From: Lysobacter capsici
GTDB taxonomy: Bacteria > Pseudomonadota > Gammaproteobacteria > Xanthomonadales > Xanthomonadaceae
Length of the DNA: 64,000 bases
Assembly (NCBI RefSeq): GCF_018732085.1
Contig: NZ_CP076103.1
Span: 3,472,001 to 3,536,000 of the forward strand
Direction: 5' to 3'
Below, one piece after another: positions 1 to 8,528 of the stretch. A program made the translations under genes and the position numbers. Each line of letters starts with the position of its first letter. The first letter of the stretch is position 1. A model generated the notes under the pieces. The model searched no databases. It saw only the letters and a program-made list of their open reading frames with translations, and was not told the DNA's origin.

Positions 1-122
1 GTCGCCGAGGCACCGCCGCCGAAACCCGAGCCCGCCTGCGCTCCCGCGCCGCGTTGCATCAGGATCAGCGCGATCATGGCGATCGCGATCAACACATAGA
101 TGACGTTGAGGAACAACAGCAT
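1..122 (-). CDS. secG: SecG, preprotein translocase subunit (3' part outside window)
   Basis: SecG is the small auxiliary subunit of the SecYEG channel in the inner membrane. The visible N-terminal 40 residues begin MLLFLNVIYVLIAIAMIAL, a hydrophobic first membrane segment, followed by LMQRGAGAQAGSGFGGGASA, which matches the Gln-Arg-Gly and glycine-rich loop typical of SecG. The start is the ATG at 122-120. It lies 73 bp downstream of tpiA on the same strand, the usual tpiA-secG order in gammaproteobacteria, so the two are probably cotranscribed. The second membrane segment and the stop codon lie beyond the left edge. Confidence 0.9.
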   Translation of the reverse strand, partial: MLLFLNVIYVLIAIAMIALILMQRGAGAQAGSGFGGGASA

Positions 123-195
123 CGTTAGGGATTCTTCGCTGGGTGGAACTCGTTACGACCGCGTCGGCCCGGAGTGGTTCGCCGGAACGTCGCGA

Positions 196-948
196 TCAGG
201 GTGCCGCCGCTGCCGCGATGGCGTTGAAGTCCGCTGCGACCAAGGAGGCGCCGCCGACCAGGCCGCCATCGACGTCGGGCTGGGAAAACAGCGCGGCGGC
301 ATTGTCGGCTTTCACGCTACCGCCATAAAGGATCGGTAGCGAGCCAGCAATTCTAGCATCGTGCGCCGCGATTTCGCTACGGATGAATGCGTGCATTTCC
401 TGGGCCTGCTCGGGGCTGGCGGTTTTGCCGGTGCCGATCGCCCAGACCGGTTCGTAGGCGAGGATCGCGCCGTCCAGGCCGAGCACGCCGACCAGTTCGA
501 AGATCGGCGCGAGCTGTTCCTGCAGCCGCCACTGCGCCTTGCCGTCCTCGCGTTCGCTCAGGGTCTCGCCCACGCACAGGATCGGCACCAGCCCGGCCGC
601 CTTGGCCGCGGCGAACTTGCGCGCGACCAGTTCGCTGCTTTCGCCGTGGTACTGACGGCGCTCGGAATGGCCGACCAGGCCGTAGACCGCGCCGACTTCC
701 TTGAGCATCGCCGCGGAGACTTCGCCGGTGTAGGCGCCCTTGACGTTGCAGCTCACGTCCTGCGCGCCGAAGTTCAGGCCGCGCTCGCCGTAGTGCTCGA
801 CCAGTTCGCCCAGGTACGGCAGCGGCGGCAGGATCACCCGTTCGACCCCGGCCGGCGGCGTCTGCGCCGCGACTTCATCGAGCAGGGCGAATGCGAATTC
901 GCGGCTGCCATGCAGCTTCCAGTTTCCGGCGACGATCCTGCGGCGCAT
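196..948 (-). CDS. tpiA: Triosephosphate isomerase
   Basis: Cytoplasmic glycolytic and gluconeogenic enzyme interconverting dihydroxyacetone phosphate and glyceraldehyde-3-phosphate. The 250-residue protein has the family's normal length. Catalytic residues are all visible: K11 in AGNWK, H94 in VGHSERR, and E166 in AYEPVWAIGTGKTAS, which also contains the mobile phosphate-gripping loop. The reading frame stays open upstream to 1125, but the ATG at 948 gives the standard N-terminus MRRRIVAGNWK, so the longer version is rejected. It is followed directly by secG on the same strand. Confidence 0.97.
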   Translation of the reverse strand: MRRRIVAGNWKLHGSREFAFALLDEVAAQTPPAGVERVILPPLPYLGELVEHYGERGLNFGAQDVSCNVKGAYTGEVSAAMLKEVGAVYGLVGHSERRQYHGESSELVARKFAAAKAAGLVPILCVGETLSEREDGKAQWRLQEQLAPIFELVGVLGLDGAILAYEPVWAIGTGKTASPEQAQEMHAFIRSEIAAHDARIAGSLPILYGGSVKADNAAALFSQPDVDGGLVGGASLVAADFNAIAAAAAP

Positions 949-1130
949 GGCCACTCCCTTGGTGCGAAGACGGCGCAGTCTAGCGGCTGGGCGGCGTTTG
1001 GGCGAACCCGGCCGCGACGCGGCGAACTGCGACGCAGTCCGCGCGCGCAGTCCGCGACCGGCGTCACGCCCGCGGCCGACGGCCCCAGCCCGCCTTTGGC
1101 GAGCGCGGTTTCGTCCCCATTGCATACACC

Positions 1131-1673
1131 ATGGTCCCGACCTCGAACCCGCCCGTGCTGCACAGCTTCGCCCCGATCCAGTCGCCGCAGGCGCGGGTGC
1201 TGATCCTCGGCAGCATGCCCGGCGCGGCCTCGCTCGCCGCCGGCCGCTATTACGCGCATCCGCAGAACAGGTTCTGGCCGATCATGGGCGCGCTGATCGG
1301 CGCCGGGCCGGAGCTGGAGTACCCGCAGCGGATCGAGACCCTGCGCGCGGCCGGGATCGCGCTGTGGGACGTGCTCGCCCAGTGCGAGCGCGAAGGCAGC
1401 CTGGACTCGGCGATCCGCGACGACACCGCGGTGGCCAACGACTTCGCCGGCTTCTTTGCCGGCCATCCGCGTGTCGCCACGGTGCTGTTCAACGGCGCCA
1501 AGGCCGAGGCGAGTTTCCGCCGGTTCGTACACAAGTCGCTGGCGCGTCCGGACCTGACCCTGCTGCGCCTGCCCTCGACCAGCCCGGCCAATGCCTCGCA
1601 ACGCCACGACATGAAGCTGTCGGCCTGGCGCGAGGCCTTGCGCGCGGCCGGGGTCGCGGTGCGGGACGCCTGA
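1131..1673 (+). CDS. DNA-deoxyinosine glycosylase (uracil-DNA glycosylase superfamily)
   Basis: Probable base-excision repair enzyme that removes deaminated purine (hypoxanthine) from DNA. The 180-residue protein carries the N-terminal signature LGSMPGAASLAAGRYYAHP followed by QNRFW, which typifies the hypoxanthine/deoxyinosine branch of the UDG superfamily (water-activating and base-stacking region). A late motif LPSTSPANAS corresponds to the second conserved DNA-intercalation loop. It is divergent from tpiA with about 180 bp between the two starts. Family assignment is confident. Substrate preference (hypoxanthine versus uracil mismatches) is inferred from the motif only. Confidence 0.85.
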   Translation: MVPTSNPPVLHSFAPIQSPQARVLILGSMPGAASLAAGRYYAHPQNRFWPIMGALIGAGPELEYPQRIETLRAAGIALWDVLAQCEREGSLDSAIRDDTAVANDFAGFFAGHPRVATVLFNGAKAEASFRRFVHKSLARPDLTLLRLPSTSPANASQRHDMKLSAWREALRAAGVAVRDA

Positions 1674-1690
1674 TCGTCCGCGGCGAGGTC

Positions 1691-1825
1691 TGTTGTGGGA
1701 GGAGCTTCAGCCCCTGTGGTCTTGTCTGAGATCGCATCGCCTTTTGCCGGACTGTTTGCGACGAAGCTCGATTCGCGGCGATCTGAGAAGAAAGCATCGG
1801 GCCTGAAGGCCCTCCCACTAGAGAC
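1691..1825. repeat. Diverged inverted pair of the GGGAGGGGCTTCAGCCCC repeat
   Basis: A degenerate pair: TGTGGGAGGAGCTTCAGCCCC near 1694 faces GGGCCTGAAGGCCCTCCCAC near 1798. It sits directly downstream of the glycosylase gene and belongs to the same family as the perfect pair at 1939-2039. No gene is seen between 1674 and 2481. Confidence 0.7.
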
Positions 1826-1938
1826 TTCGTTGCTTGCATCGATGTCGTTGGTTGGGCTGTCGCAATCTTGCCTGTCGGTCGTGGCGCGGATTGGCGCGGT
1901 GCTGCGTAGATCGCCCGATCGCTTCGGCCCATCGAGGT

Positions 1939-2039
1939 CTTTTGTGGGAGGGGCTTCAGCCCCGACGCTTTCCTTTCAGAAGCCGGGTTGCGCGGCGGCT
2001 GAGCGGAAAGCGTCGGGGCTGAAGCCCCTCCCACAAAAG
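1939..2039. repeat. Perfect 35-bp inverted repeat of the GGGAGGGGCTTCAGCCCC family
   Basis: The left arm 1939-1973 begins CTTTTGTGGGAGGGGCTTC. The right arm 2005-2039 is its exact reverse complement across 35 bases, with a 31-base spacer. Each arm also contains a short internal palindrome (GGGGCTTCAGCCCC). Similar units occur at 17593-17704, 53212-53243 and 55271-55350, always between genes, so this is an interspersed REP-like element. It could fold into a long hairpin in either transcript and act as a terminator or mRNA stabiliser; that role is inference. Confidence 0.85.
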
Positions 2040-2481
2040 TAGCCGCCCCATGAGCGTGGACTCGGCATAAGGCGCGCAGGCCAAATCAGGTTACATGGCT
2101 GAAACATCCCAGTTCCGCCCAACCACCTCGGCCGCTGGGCGCAAACCCTTGCCGCCACAGGCTTTGCGGCCGATGAACCGGTACCCGGCCGCGGCTCGAC
2201 GCGGCCGCGATCGCGGTTTCTTTTCGCTGCCGGCCTGTCCTGCGGGCGCCTGCACCGCCGTTTCCTGGGGTTAGCCGCCCACAAGGGGGCCGTCACCGCC
2301 GAACGATCGCTTGCGCCGCCGTGTTGGCGGCGTGGGGCGCCGGGCTGTTGCCCGCCGCTTCGCGCTCGCCCGGTGACCCGGGTTTCAACGCCGGCGCGCC
2401 GTTCGGGTCGAGCGCGCCGGTTCCGCAGTCCTCGACCCGTCAATCGCCAATGGAAGCGATACCACAAGGAGCTCCACCATC
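2040..2481. other. Gene-free leader region before the secreted protease
   Basis: About 440 bases with no convincing gene. A 59-codon frame from 2094 has a composition expected of random GC-rich DNA. The stretch probably holds the promoter and leader of the protease gene, but no clear -35/-10 pair stands out. An AAGGAG sequence at 2465-2470 lies 11 bases before the protease ATG and is its ribosome binding site. Confidence 0.5.
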
Positions 2482-3645
2482 ATGAAGTCGCATCGCATCA
2501 ATCCCCCGTGCCGCCTGTCCCGCAAGCTCGCCTTGCTCAGCGGCATCGCGCTGCTCTCCTCCGCCGCCCTCGCGATGGCCGGCGAAAAAGTGATCCGCAC
2601 CGCCTACGGCGACGTCACCTCGATCGACGCGCCCAAGTCGCAGCAGCTCAACGCCAAGACCGCCCAGGCCCATCCGTTCGCGACTGCGCGCCAGCGCGCC
2701 GCGGCCAAGCCGGCGGTCTGGGTCGACCGCGACAGCAAGGCCGGCCCCGCCGCTTCGGCCGAACTGACCGACAAGCTGGTCCGCACCGCCGGCAGCGCGC
2801 CGGGCGGCGACGCGCCGGCGTTCGGCAACTACCTCGCCCGCAGCCATTTCCGTGCCACCTGGGACAAGCTCGACGCGCTGGATGCGCGCCAGGGCGCCGC
2901 CCCGGACGTCTCGATCTCGCAGGAGAAGGACGGCGCGCACTACGGCTACACCCGCACTCTCGGCAACTACTACACCACCCAGTGGAAGGCGTCGCCGTGG
3001 AACAAGATCGGCAAGCTGTACTTCACCACGCCCAGCGGCGGCAGTTCCTACTGCACCGCGCAGGTCTCCAGCGGCACCGCGGTGCTGACTACCGCGGCGC
3101 ATTGCGTCTACACCTTCGGCGCGGGCTTCAACTCGAACTTCCTGTTCGTGCCGGCCGAGCGTTACGGCGAGGCGCCGTACGGCAAGTTCGGCTGGAGCAC
3201 CGCGCGCGTGCCGACCAACTGGATCAACCAGGGCACCCGCCGCTGGGACGTGGCGGTGATCAAGCTGACCGGTGAACAGGTCAGCGGCATCCCGGTGACC
3301 AGCTACGTCGGTTGGCTCGGCCGCGCCTGGAACCAGCCGTATTCGCTGTTCACCTACTCGCACGGCTATGCCAGCAACCTGAGCACGCAGTACACCAACA
3401 TCTGCGCCGGCCAGACCTACGACGCGCCGTCGGAAGGCACCAACGTGGTGGTCCAGGGCTGCGACATGACCTACGGCGCCAGCGGCGGCGCGTGGTTGAT
3501 CAACTACACGCCCAACTCCAGCGCCGGCAACCAGGTCAACAGCGTGGTCAGCGGCCCGCACATCGGCGCCTTCGGCACCGCCTGGGTGGGCGCGCGCTTC
3601 AACGACGACAACATCGTCGCGCTGTGCACCGCGATCGGTTGCTGA
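2482..3645 (+). CDS. Secreted trypsin-like serine protease
   Basis: Extracellular or periplasmic chymotrypsin-fold serine endopeptidase. Residues 1-33 form a signal peptide with an Ala-Met-Ala cleavage site. A pro-region of about 120 residues follows, then the catalytic domain with H207 (TTAAHCV), D256 (RRWDVAVIKL) and S334 (YGASGGAW). Cys191/Cys208 and Cys308/Cys327 are placed to form disulfides. Length is 387 residues. The gene stands alone and is followed by a hairpin at 3820-3846. The relative is the V8/glutamyl-endopeptidase-like group rather than alpha-lytic protease, because the spacing between Asp and Ser and the N-terminal pro-region differ; cleavage specificity cannot be read from sequence. 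Confidence 0.85.
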   Translation: MKSHRINPPCRLSRKLALLSGIALLSSAALAMAGEKVIRTAYGDVTSIDAPKSQQLNAKTAQAHPFATARQRAAAKPAVWVDRDSKAGPAASAELTDKLVRTAGSAPGGDAPAFGNYLARSHFRATWDKLDALDARQGAAPDVSISQEKDGAHYGYTRTLGNYYTTQWKASPWNKIGKLYFTTPSGGSSYCTAQVSSGTAVLTTAAHCVYTFGAGFNSNFLFVPAERYGEAPYGKFGWSTARVPTNWINQGTRRWDVAVIKLTGEQVSGIPVTSYVGWLGRAWNQPYSLFTYSHGYASNLSTQYTNICAGQTYDAPSEGTNVVVQGCDMTYGASGGAWLINYTPNSSAGNQVNSVVSGPHIGAFGTAWVGARFNDDNIVALCTAIGC

Positions 3646-4057
3646 TCGCGGCTTGACCGCACCGTGGCGGCGGGCGCGAGGGATCGGGTCCGCCGCCATC
3701 GCAGGGATCGCGCATCGGGCCGAAGGATCGGCCGAACCATCGGGGCCCCGGAGGCGGGCTCGCCGCGCGGCCCACTATCGCGGTCGCGGGCTGGGGCAAG
3801 GACGCCCGCTTGTACGACGACGAAGCCGGCCACAGGCCGGCTTCGTCATGTCCGCAGCGAATGCAGCGATGAAACCCGGAGGTCGCGGCCCCGCGCGCGG
3901 ACACGGGCGAGCGCAGCCGGCCTCCCGACAATCCGCACGCCGGACACGTCCGCAGCCCAGGTTGCGTACACACGATGCGGCATCACGTCGCAATATCGAT
4001 GCAAACCGCCTGTCCCGCGAGCCGGCGCAGGCGATCGGCGTGGTTAGAGTGAGCACC
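3646..4057. other. Intergenic stretch between protease and DUF6445-like gene
   Basis: No gene is supported here. The only structure noticed is the hairpin at 3820-3846. An in-frame extension of the downstream gene covers most of this stretch but has no signs of coding sequence and is rejected. Confidence 0.5.
3820..3846 (+). terminator. Hairpin after the protease gene
   Basis: ACGAAGCCGGCC, loop ACA, GGCCGGCTTCGT: a perfect 12-bp stem 175 bases after the protease stop codon. There is no U-tract, so it would be an imperfect intrinsic terminator or a 3'-end stabiliser. A similar hairpin occurs at 4785-4809. Confidence 0.5.
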
Positions 4058-4735
4058 ATGAAACCGACCCCGCCCCGCCCGCTGCTGCCGATCCTGCCGT
4101 ATCGCAAACCCACGCCAGGCCGCGATTACTGGGTCGTCGACGACATCCTGCCCGACCCCGACGGCGTGCGCGCGCGCTTTCTGGCCAAGACCGACTGGAG
4201 CCAGGGCTATCCGTACAAACCCGAAAGCTGGCCCGGGCAGCGCGCCATGCCGGGCCTGCAGGAGGACGAACTGGCGATCGTCGAGACCCGGGTGCGCGAT
4301 GCGCTCGGCGCGACGCGCCTATGGGTGGGCGCCGCGCCCGACGGCCAGACCCTCAATCACAACTGCGTGCAGGTGGTCGGCATCGACGAATGCGAGCCGC
4401 GCCCGCACACCGATTCGCGCACGATGTGCCGCTACGCCGCGGTGCTGTATTTGAACCCCACGGTGCCGGACCACTGCGGCACCGGTTTCTACCGCCAGCG
4501 CCTGGGCAACGGTCAGCGCGGCGGCAACACCGTGTCGCCGCCGCACGCCAATCTGGTCGAGGCCCTGGGCACCCGCTTCGTCGCGCCCGACGCCTTCGTC
4601 GAGGACGTCGTGGTGCCTCACCGCTACAACCGCCTGCTGCTGTACCGCGCCAACCTGATCCACAGCGCCAGCGGTTACTGGGGCCGGACCCTGGACACCA
4701 TGCGCATGGCCGCGGTGTTCTTCTGGATGGTCTGA
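4058..4735 (+). CDS. DUF6445-like protein with 2OG-Fe(II) dioxygenase-type motifs
   Basis: A 225-residue cytoplasmic protein of uncertain function. It resembles the DUF6445 group, whose fold appears related to prolyl-4-hydroxylase-like dioxygenases. Visible features are H117-T-D119 in RPHTDSRTMCRYAAVLYLN, a typical His-x-Asp iron-binding pair on a beta strand, and a distal His202 in ANLIHSASGYWG with an upstream Arg (YNRLLLY) that could bind a co-substrate carboxylate. The start is the ATG at 4058. The longer open frame from 3653 lacks coding character. It is convergent with another Fe(II)/2OG family gene at 4835-5770. The enzymatic role is inference. Confidence 0.65.
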   Translation: MKPTPPRPLLPILPYRKPTPGRDYWVVDDILPDPDGVRARFLAKTDWSQGYPYKPESWPGQRAMPGLQEDELAIVETRVRDALGATRLWVGAAPDGQTLNHNCVQVVGIDECEPRPHTDSRTMCRYAAVLYLNPTVPDHCGTGFYRQRLGNGQRGGNTVSPPHANLVEALGTRFVAPDAFVEDVVVPHRYNRLLLYRANLIHSASGYWGRTLDTMRMAAVFFWMV

Positions 4736-4784
4736 CGGATCGCCCGAACCGGCCGCGTGCGGCGTCGCCCCGGGCCGGACACGA

Positions 4785-4809
4785 CGAAGCCGGCGCAAGG
4801 CCGGCTTCG
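4785..4809. terminator. Bidirectional hairpin between convergent genes
   Basis: CGAAGCCGGC, loop GCAAG, GCCGGCTTCG forms a 10-bp perfect stem between the convergent ends of the DUF6445-like gene (stop 4735) and the oxygenase (stop 4835). Its position suits shared transcription termination. No U-tract is seen. Confidence 0.55.
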
Positions 4810-4834
4810 CGACGAACGCCATCGCGGCGGACGC

Positions 4835-5770
4835 TTACTTCAGCTTGATCTCGCGCAGGCGTTCTTCCAGATAGCCCTGGGCGGTGATCGCCTCGGGATA
4901 GCGGCTGGGATTGTCGGCGCTGATGGTCGAGGGCAGCACGTCGATCAGGAAATCCGGATTCGGGTGCAGGAAGAACGGGGTCGAATAGCGCGGCTGGCGC
5001 GCCTTCTCGCCGGGCGGGTTGACCACGCGGTGGGTGGTCGAGGGATACACGTGGTTGGTCAGGCGCTGCAGCATGTCGCCGATGTTGACCACGATGGTGT
5101 CGGCGTCGGCGGTGAACGGCACCCACTCGCCCTTGCGCGACTTCACTTCCAGGCCGGCGGCGCTGGCGCCGACCAGCAGGGTGATCAGGTTGATGTCCTC
5201 GTGCGCGCCGGCGCGCTCGTTGGGGATGTCGTCGGCGGTGATCGGCGGGTAGTGGATCGGGCGCAGGATCGAATTGCCGAAATCGGTCTTGTCGGCGAAA
5301 TAGGTCTGCGGCAGGCCGATGTGCAGGGCCAGCGCGCTGAGCACGCGCGAACCCAGCTGGTCCAGGGTGGTGTACAGGCCGTAGGCCTGCTCGCGGAACT
5401 CGGGGATTTCGTCGGGCCACAGGTTGGCCGGCATGTCGGCGGCGTACTTGGAGTCGCGCGGGATCTCGCGGCCGACGTGCCAGAACTCCTTGAGGTCGAA
5501 GTGCTTGGCGCCCTTGGCGGTCTCCACGCCGAACGGGGTGTAGCCGCGCGCGCCGCCGCCGCCGGGCACGTGGTACTTGCGCTTGACGTCTTCAGGCAGC
5601 GCGAAGAAGCGCTTGAACACGTCGTAGGACTGATCGATCTGCTCGGCCGGGATGCCGTGGCCGTTGATGCCGGCGAAGCCCCATTCGCGGTAGGCCGCGC
5701 CGAGTTCGGCGACGAACGCCTCGCGGTCGGTGTCGAAGCGGCGAATGTCCAGGGTGGGAATCTGACTCAC
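4835..5770 (-). CDS. Isopenicillin N synthase-like 2OG-Fe(II) oxygenase
   Basis: Soluble non-haem iron dioxygenase, 311 residues, normal for the family. The N-terminal DIOX_N region (1-110) contains GFAGINGHGIP. The C-terminal jelly-roll has iron ligands H190 and D192 (GAHEDINLITLLV) and H247 (PSTTHRVVNP), and the 2-oxoglutarate-binding R261-Y-S263 (QPRYSTPFFLHPNPDF). This group acts on small molecules; the actual substrate is unknown and no biosynthetic cluster surrounds it. The ATG at 5770 gives MSQIPTLDIR, a standard start. It is divergent from the yejM-like gene across about 280 bp. Confidence 0.88.
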   Translation of the reverse strand: MSQIPTLDIRRFDTDREAFVAELGAAYREWGFAGINGHGIPAEQIDQSYDVFKRFFALPEDVKRKYHVPGGGGARGYTPFGVETAKGAKHFDLKEFWHVGREIPRDSKYAADMPANLWPDEIPEFREQAYGLYTTLDQLGSRVLSALALHIGLPQTYFADKTDFGNSILRPIHYPPITADDIPNERAGAHEDINLITLLVGASAAGLEVKSRKGEWVPFTADADTIVVNIGDMLQRLTNHVYPSTTHRVVNPPGEKARQPRYSTPFFLHPNPDFLIDVLPSTISADNPSRYPEAITAQGYLEERLREIKLK

Positions 5771-6048
5771 GTGGTTGTCCTGTTGGTGTCTCGTCCGAAT
5801 AGGCCGCTATCTTCGCTCAAAGCCGCCACCGGCGCGCAAGCCCGACCTGGCGGCACGCCGAACGCCCCGGCGCGGTGGCGCGGGGATGAACGAAACCGCC
5901 CCAGCCTGAACCGCTTGGCACACAAGCCGTGACCGGATCGACCGGCCCGCCCAAAGGTGGTGTCTTACCGCTTTGCTACGCGATAAAGTCGCGCCCCGAC
6001 CCGGCGTTGCCCGCCGGTTGCAACGACGCCCGCCGAGGCCCGCACCGC

Positions 6049-7908
6049 ATGCAAGACCCCGCCGTTCGCCCCGCCACCCCGGCACGCCGTGCCCTGGCCT
6101 GGCTGACCGGCTTCACCCTGGGCAATGCGGCGGTCGCGATCGCGATCGCCGCCTCGAACATTCCCTTCGCCCATCTGGCCGAGCACTGGAAGGCGGCGTT
6201 CTTCCTGACCCTGGCCCTGCCCGGCCACTTCGTGTTCTTCGGCGCCCTGCTCGGGCTGATCCCGCTGCTGCTCGGCGGCCTGAGCCGGCGCGCGAGCTGG
6301 ATGACGGTGGCCGCGGTGATCCTGCAGGCGGCCTGGCTATGCCTGCTGGTCGCCGACGCCAAGGTGTTCGCGCTGTACCGCTTCCACCTCAACGCGATGG
6401 TCGCCAACATGGTGTTCGGCGGCGCGATGCAGGACCAGGTGGTGTTTTCCGGCACGGTCTGGGGCCTGATCGCGCTGGCGGTCGGCACGGTGCTGGCGCT
6501 GGAAATCGCCGCCGCCTGGCTGTGCTGGCGCTGGGTCGCGCGGCGTCCGGGCGCGGTGAAGATCGTGCATGCCTGGTGGGTCGCGATCGCGGTGATGCTG
6601 TTCGGGCAGGCCATGGTCGCCTACTACGATGCGCGCGGCGATCGCGCGGTGCTGTCGCAGTTGCCGTACATCCCGTGGGCGCAGCCGATCACGCTGAAGG
6701 ATTCGCTGCACCGCTTCGGGGTCAAGAACGATCCCAACTCGGCCCTGCCCGGGGTCGGCTCGGGCCTGCTGGCGTATCCGCGCAAGCCGCTGGACTGCGA
6801 GGCCGCGCCCAAGCTCAACGTGGTGGTGATCCTGCTCGAATCGCTGCGCCACGACGCGCTCGATCCGACCGTGATGCCGAACACCTGGCGCTACGCCCAG
6901 CAATCGCAGTGGTTCGACGACCACTACAGCACCGGCAACGCGACCCGCTTCGGCCTGTTCGGCCTGCTGTACGGCCTGCCCGGCGGTTACTGGCATCCGA
7001 TGCTGGCCGAGCAGCGCGGTTCGGCCTTCATCGGCCAGATGAAGAAAGACGGCTACGCGATGCACATCTACGGCAGCGCGCCGCTGTACAACCCCGAGTT
7101 CGACCGCACCGTGTTCTCGGAGGTGCGCGATCACATCGTCAACGGCCCGCGCGAACGCCACAGCGCGCAACGCGACCGCGCGATCGTCGACAGCCTGCGC
7201 CGCGACCTCGCCGCGACCCGGCCCGACCAACGCTTCTTCGGCTTCGTGTTCCTGGACTCGCCGCACCAGCCCTACTACATGCCCGAGGGCTACCCGCCGC
7301 TGTTCAAGCCGATGGCCGAGTCGATCAATCCGCTGGAATTCGGCCCGGACCACGACCCGATCCCGGACTTCAACCGCTACCGCACCGCGGTGCATTACAG
7401 CGATTCGCTGATCGGCGAGTTGCTGGCCAGCCTGCAGGCCAGTCCCTTCGCCGACGACACGGTGGTGCTGATCACCGGCGATCACGGCGAGGAGTTCAAC
7501 GACCTCAAGCAGAACTACTGGGGCCACAACGGCAATTTTTCCGACTACCAGCTGCGCACGCCGTTCGTGCTGCACTGGCCGGGCAAGCCGCCGCGCAAAT
7601 TCAGCCACACCACCTCGCATCAGGATTTCGTGCCGACCGTGATGCAGCACGCGCTGGGCTGCCGCAACGATCCCAACGACTACAGCACCGGCCGCGACCT
7701 GTTCGGCCCGGCCCAGGCGGCGCGTCCGCTGCTGGTGGAAAGCTGGTCGCAGCGCGGCATCCGCCAGGGCGACCGGATCTATCTGTTCGACAACTACGGC
7801 GCGGCGACGGTGGTGGACCGCAACTACCGGCCGCTGCCGGACGCGAAGGTCGATCCGGCGGCGGTGAGTCAGTCGTGGGAGATGTTGACGCGGTTTCAGC
7901 AGCGTTGA
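6049..7908 (+). CDS. yejM: YejM/PbgA-like inner-membrane sulfatase-fold protein (DUF3413)
   Basis: A 619-residue inner-membrane protein with about five N-terminal transmembrane segments (roughly residues 15-185, DUF3413-like) and a C-terminal periplasmic alkaline-phosphatase/sulfatase-fold domain (about 240-600). In enterobacteria this protein senses periplasmic LPS and controls LpxC turnover through LapB. Visible sulfatase-type motifs are VVVILLESLRHDALDP, NATRFGLFGLLYGLPGGYW and LITGDHGEEFND. The start chosen is ATG 6049 (MQDPAVRPATPARRAL), because the in-frame extension to 5929 is not protein-like. Identity as the LPS regulator is inferred from domain layout. It is monocistronic and followed by a 184-bp tandem repeat. 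Confidence 0.82.
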   Translation: MQDPAVRPATPARRALAWLTGFTLGNAAVAIAIAASNIPFAHLAEHWKAAFFLTLALPGHFVFFGALLGLIPLLLGGLSRRASWMTVAAVILQAAWLCLLVADAKVFALYRFHLNAMVANMVFGGAMQDQVVFSGTVWGLIALAVGTVLALEIAAAWLCWRWVARRPGAVKIVHAWWVAIAVMLFGQAMVAYYDARGDRAVLSQLPYIPWAQPITLKDSLHRFGVKNDPNSALPGVGSGLLAYPRKPLDCEAAPKLNVVVILLESLRHDALDPTVMPNTWRYAQQSQWFDDHYSTGNATRFGLFGLLYGLPGGYWHPMLAEQRGSAFIGQMKKDGYAMHIYGSAPLYNPEFDRTVFSEVRDHIVNGPRERHSAQRDRAIVDSLRRDLAATRPDQRFFGFVFLDSPHQPYYMPEGYPPLFKPMAESINPLEFGPDHDPIPDFNRYRTAVHYSDSLIGELLASLQASPFADDTVVLITGDHGEEFNDLKQNYWGHNGNFSDYQLRTPFVLHWPGKPPRKFSHTTSHQDFVPTVMQHALGCRNDPNDYSTGRDLFGPAQAARPLLVESWSQRGIRQGDRIYLFDNYGAATVVDRNYRPLPDAKVDPAAVSQSWEMLTRFQQR

Positions 7909-7998
7909 GGCAAAGGGCTTGGGTGTTGCCCTGTTGCGCGTGCGGGTTATGGCGGCGATCCGCGAACTTGATCACCCACTGACGCGCAAACTCCATCG

Positions 7999-8520
7999 CC
8001 CACTTTGGAAAAGGGGGCGAGCGCCCGGCGCAAGTTCGTTTCGATGCGAAGAATCGGAGCGCGGGGGATTTGCTTTTCCCACACGACGCGGTGCGCTTGA
8101 AGGTAAAAGCAAATCCCCCTAGCACCCCCTATTCAAAGGGGGGAATGCATCTTGGTGATCGGAGCGCCAACGAACTTCATAGCCCACTTTGAAAAAGGGG
8201 GCGAGCGCCCGGCGCCAGTGCGTTTCGACGCGAAGAACTGGAGCGCGGGGGATTCGCTTTTTCCGCACGACGCGGTGCGCTTGAAGGTAAAAGCAAATCC
8301 CCCCTAGCCCCCCTTTTCCAAAGAGGGGAATGCATCTTGGTGATCGGAGCCCCAACGAACTCCATCGCCCACTTTGAAAAAGGGGGCGAGCGCCCGGCGT
8401 CGGTGCGTTTCGACGCGAAGAACTGGAGCGCGGGGAATTTGCTTTCCCGCACGACGCGGTGCGATTGAAGGTAAAAGCAAATCCCCCCTAGCCCCCCTTT
8501 TTCAAAGGGGGGAATCCACC
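7999..8520. repeat. Tandem triplication of a 184-bp interspersed repeat
   Basis: Three near-identical units start with CCCACTTTG at 7999, 8183 and 8368 (period 184-185). Each contains GGGCGAGCGCCCGGCG, a GCGGGGGATTTGCTTTT block, the opposing AAAAGCAAATCCCCCCTAG and a closing CCCCCTTTTTCAAAGGGG, so each unit is a large imperfect inverted repeat of about 150 bp plus a 30-bp linker. Single copies occur at 13640-13785, 22965-23075, 58481-58622 and 58771-58914. It fills the gap between the convergent yejM-like and glmM genes. No gene is present. Confidence 0.9.
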
Positions 8521-8528
8521 CGCGCGAC

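Noticed and set aside
2094..2272. 59-codon frame before the protease gene
   Set aside because: No ribosome binding site and composition typical of chance frames in GC-rich DNA.
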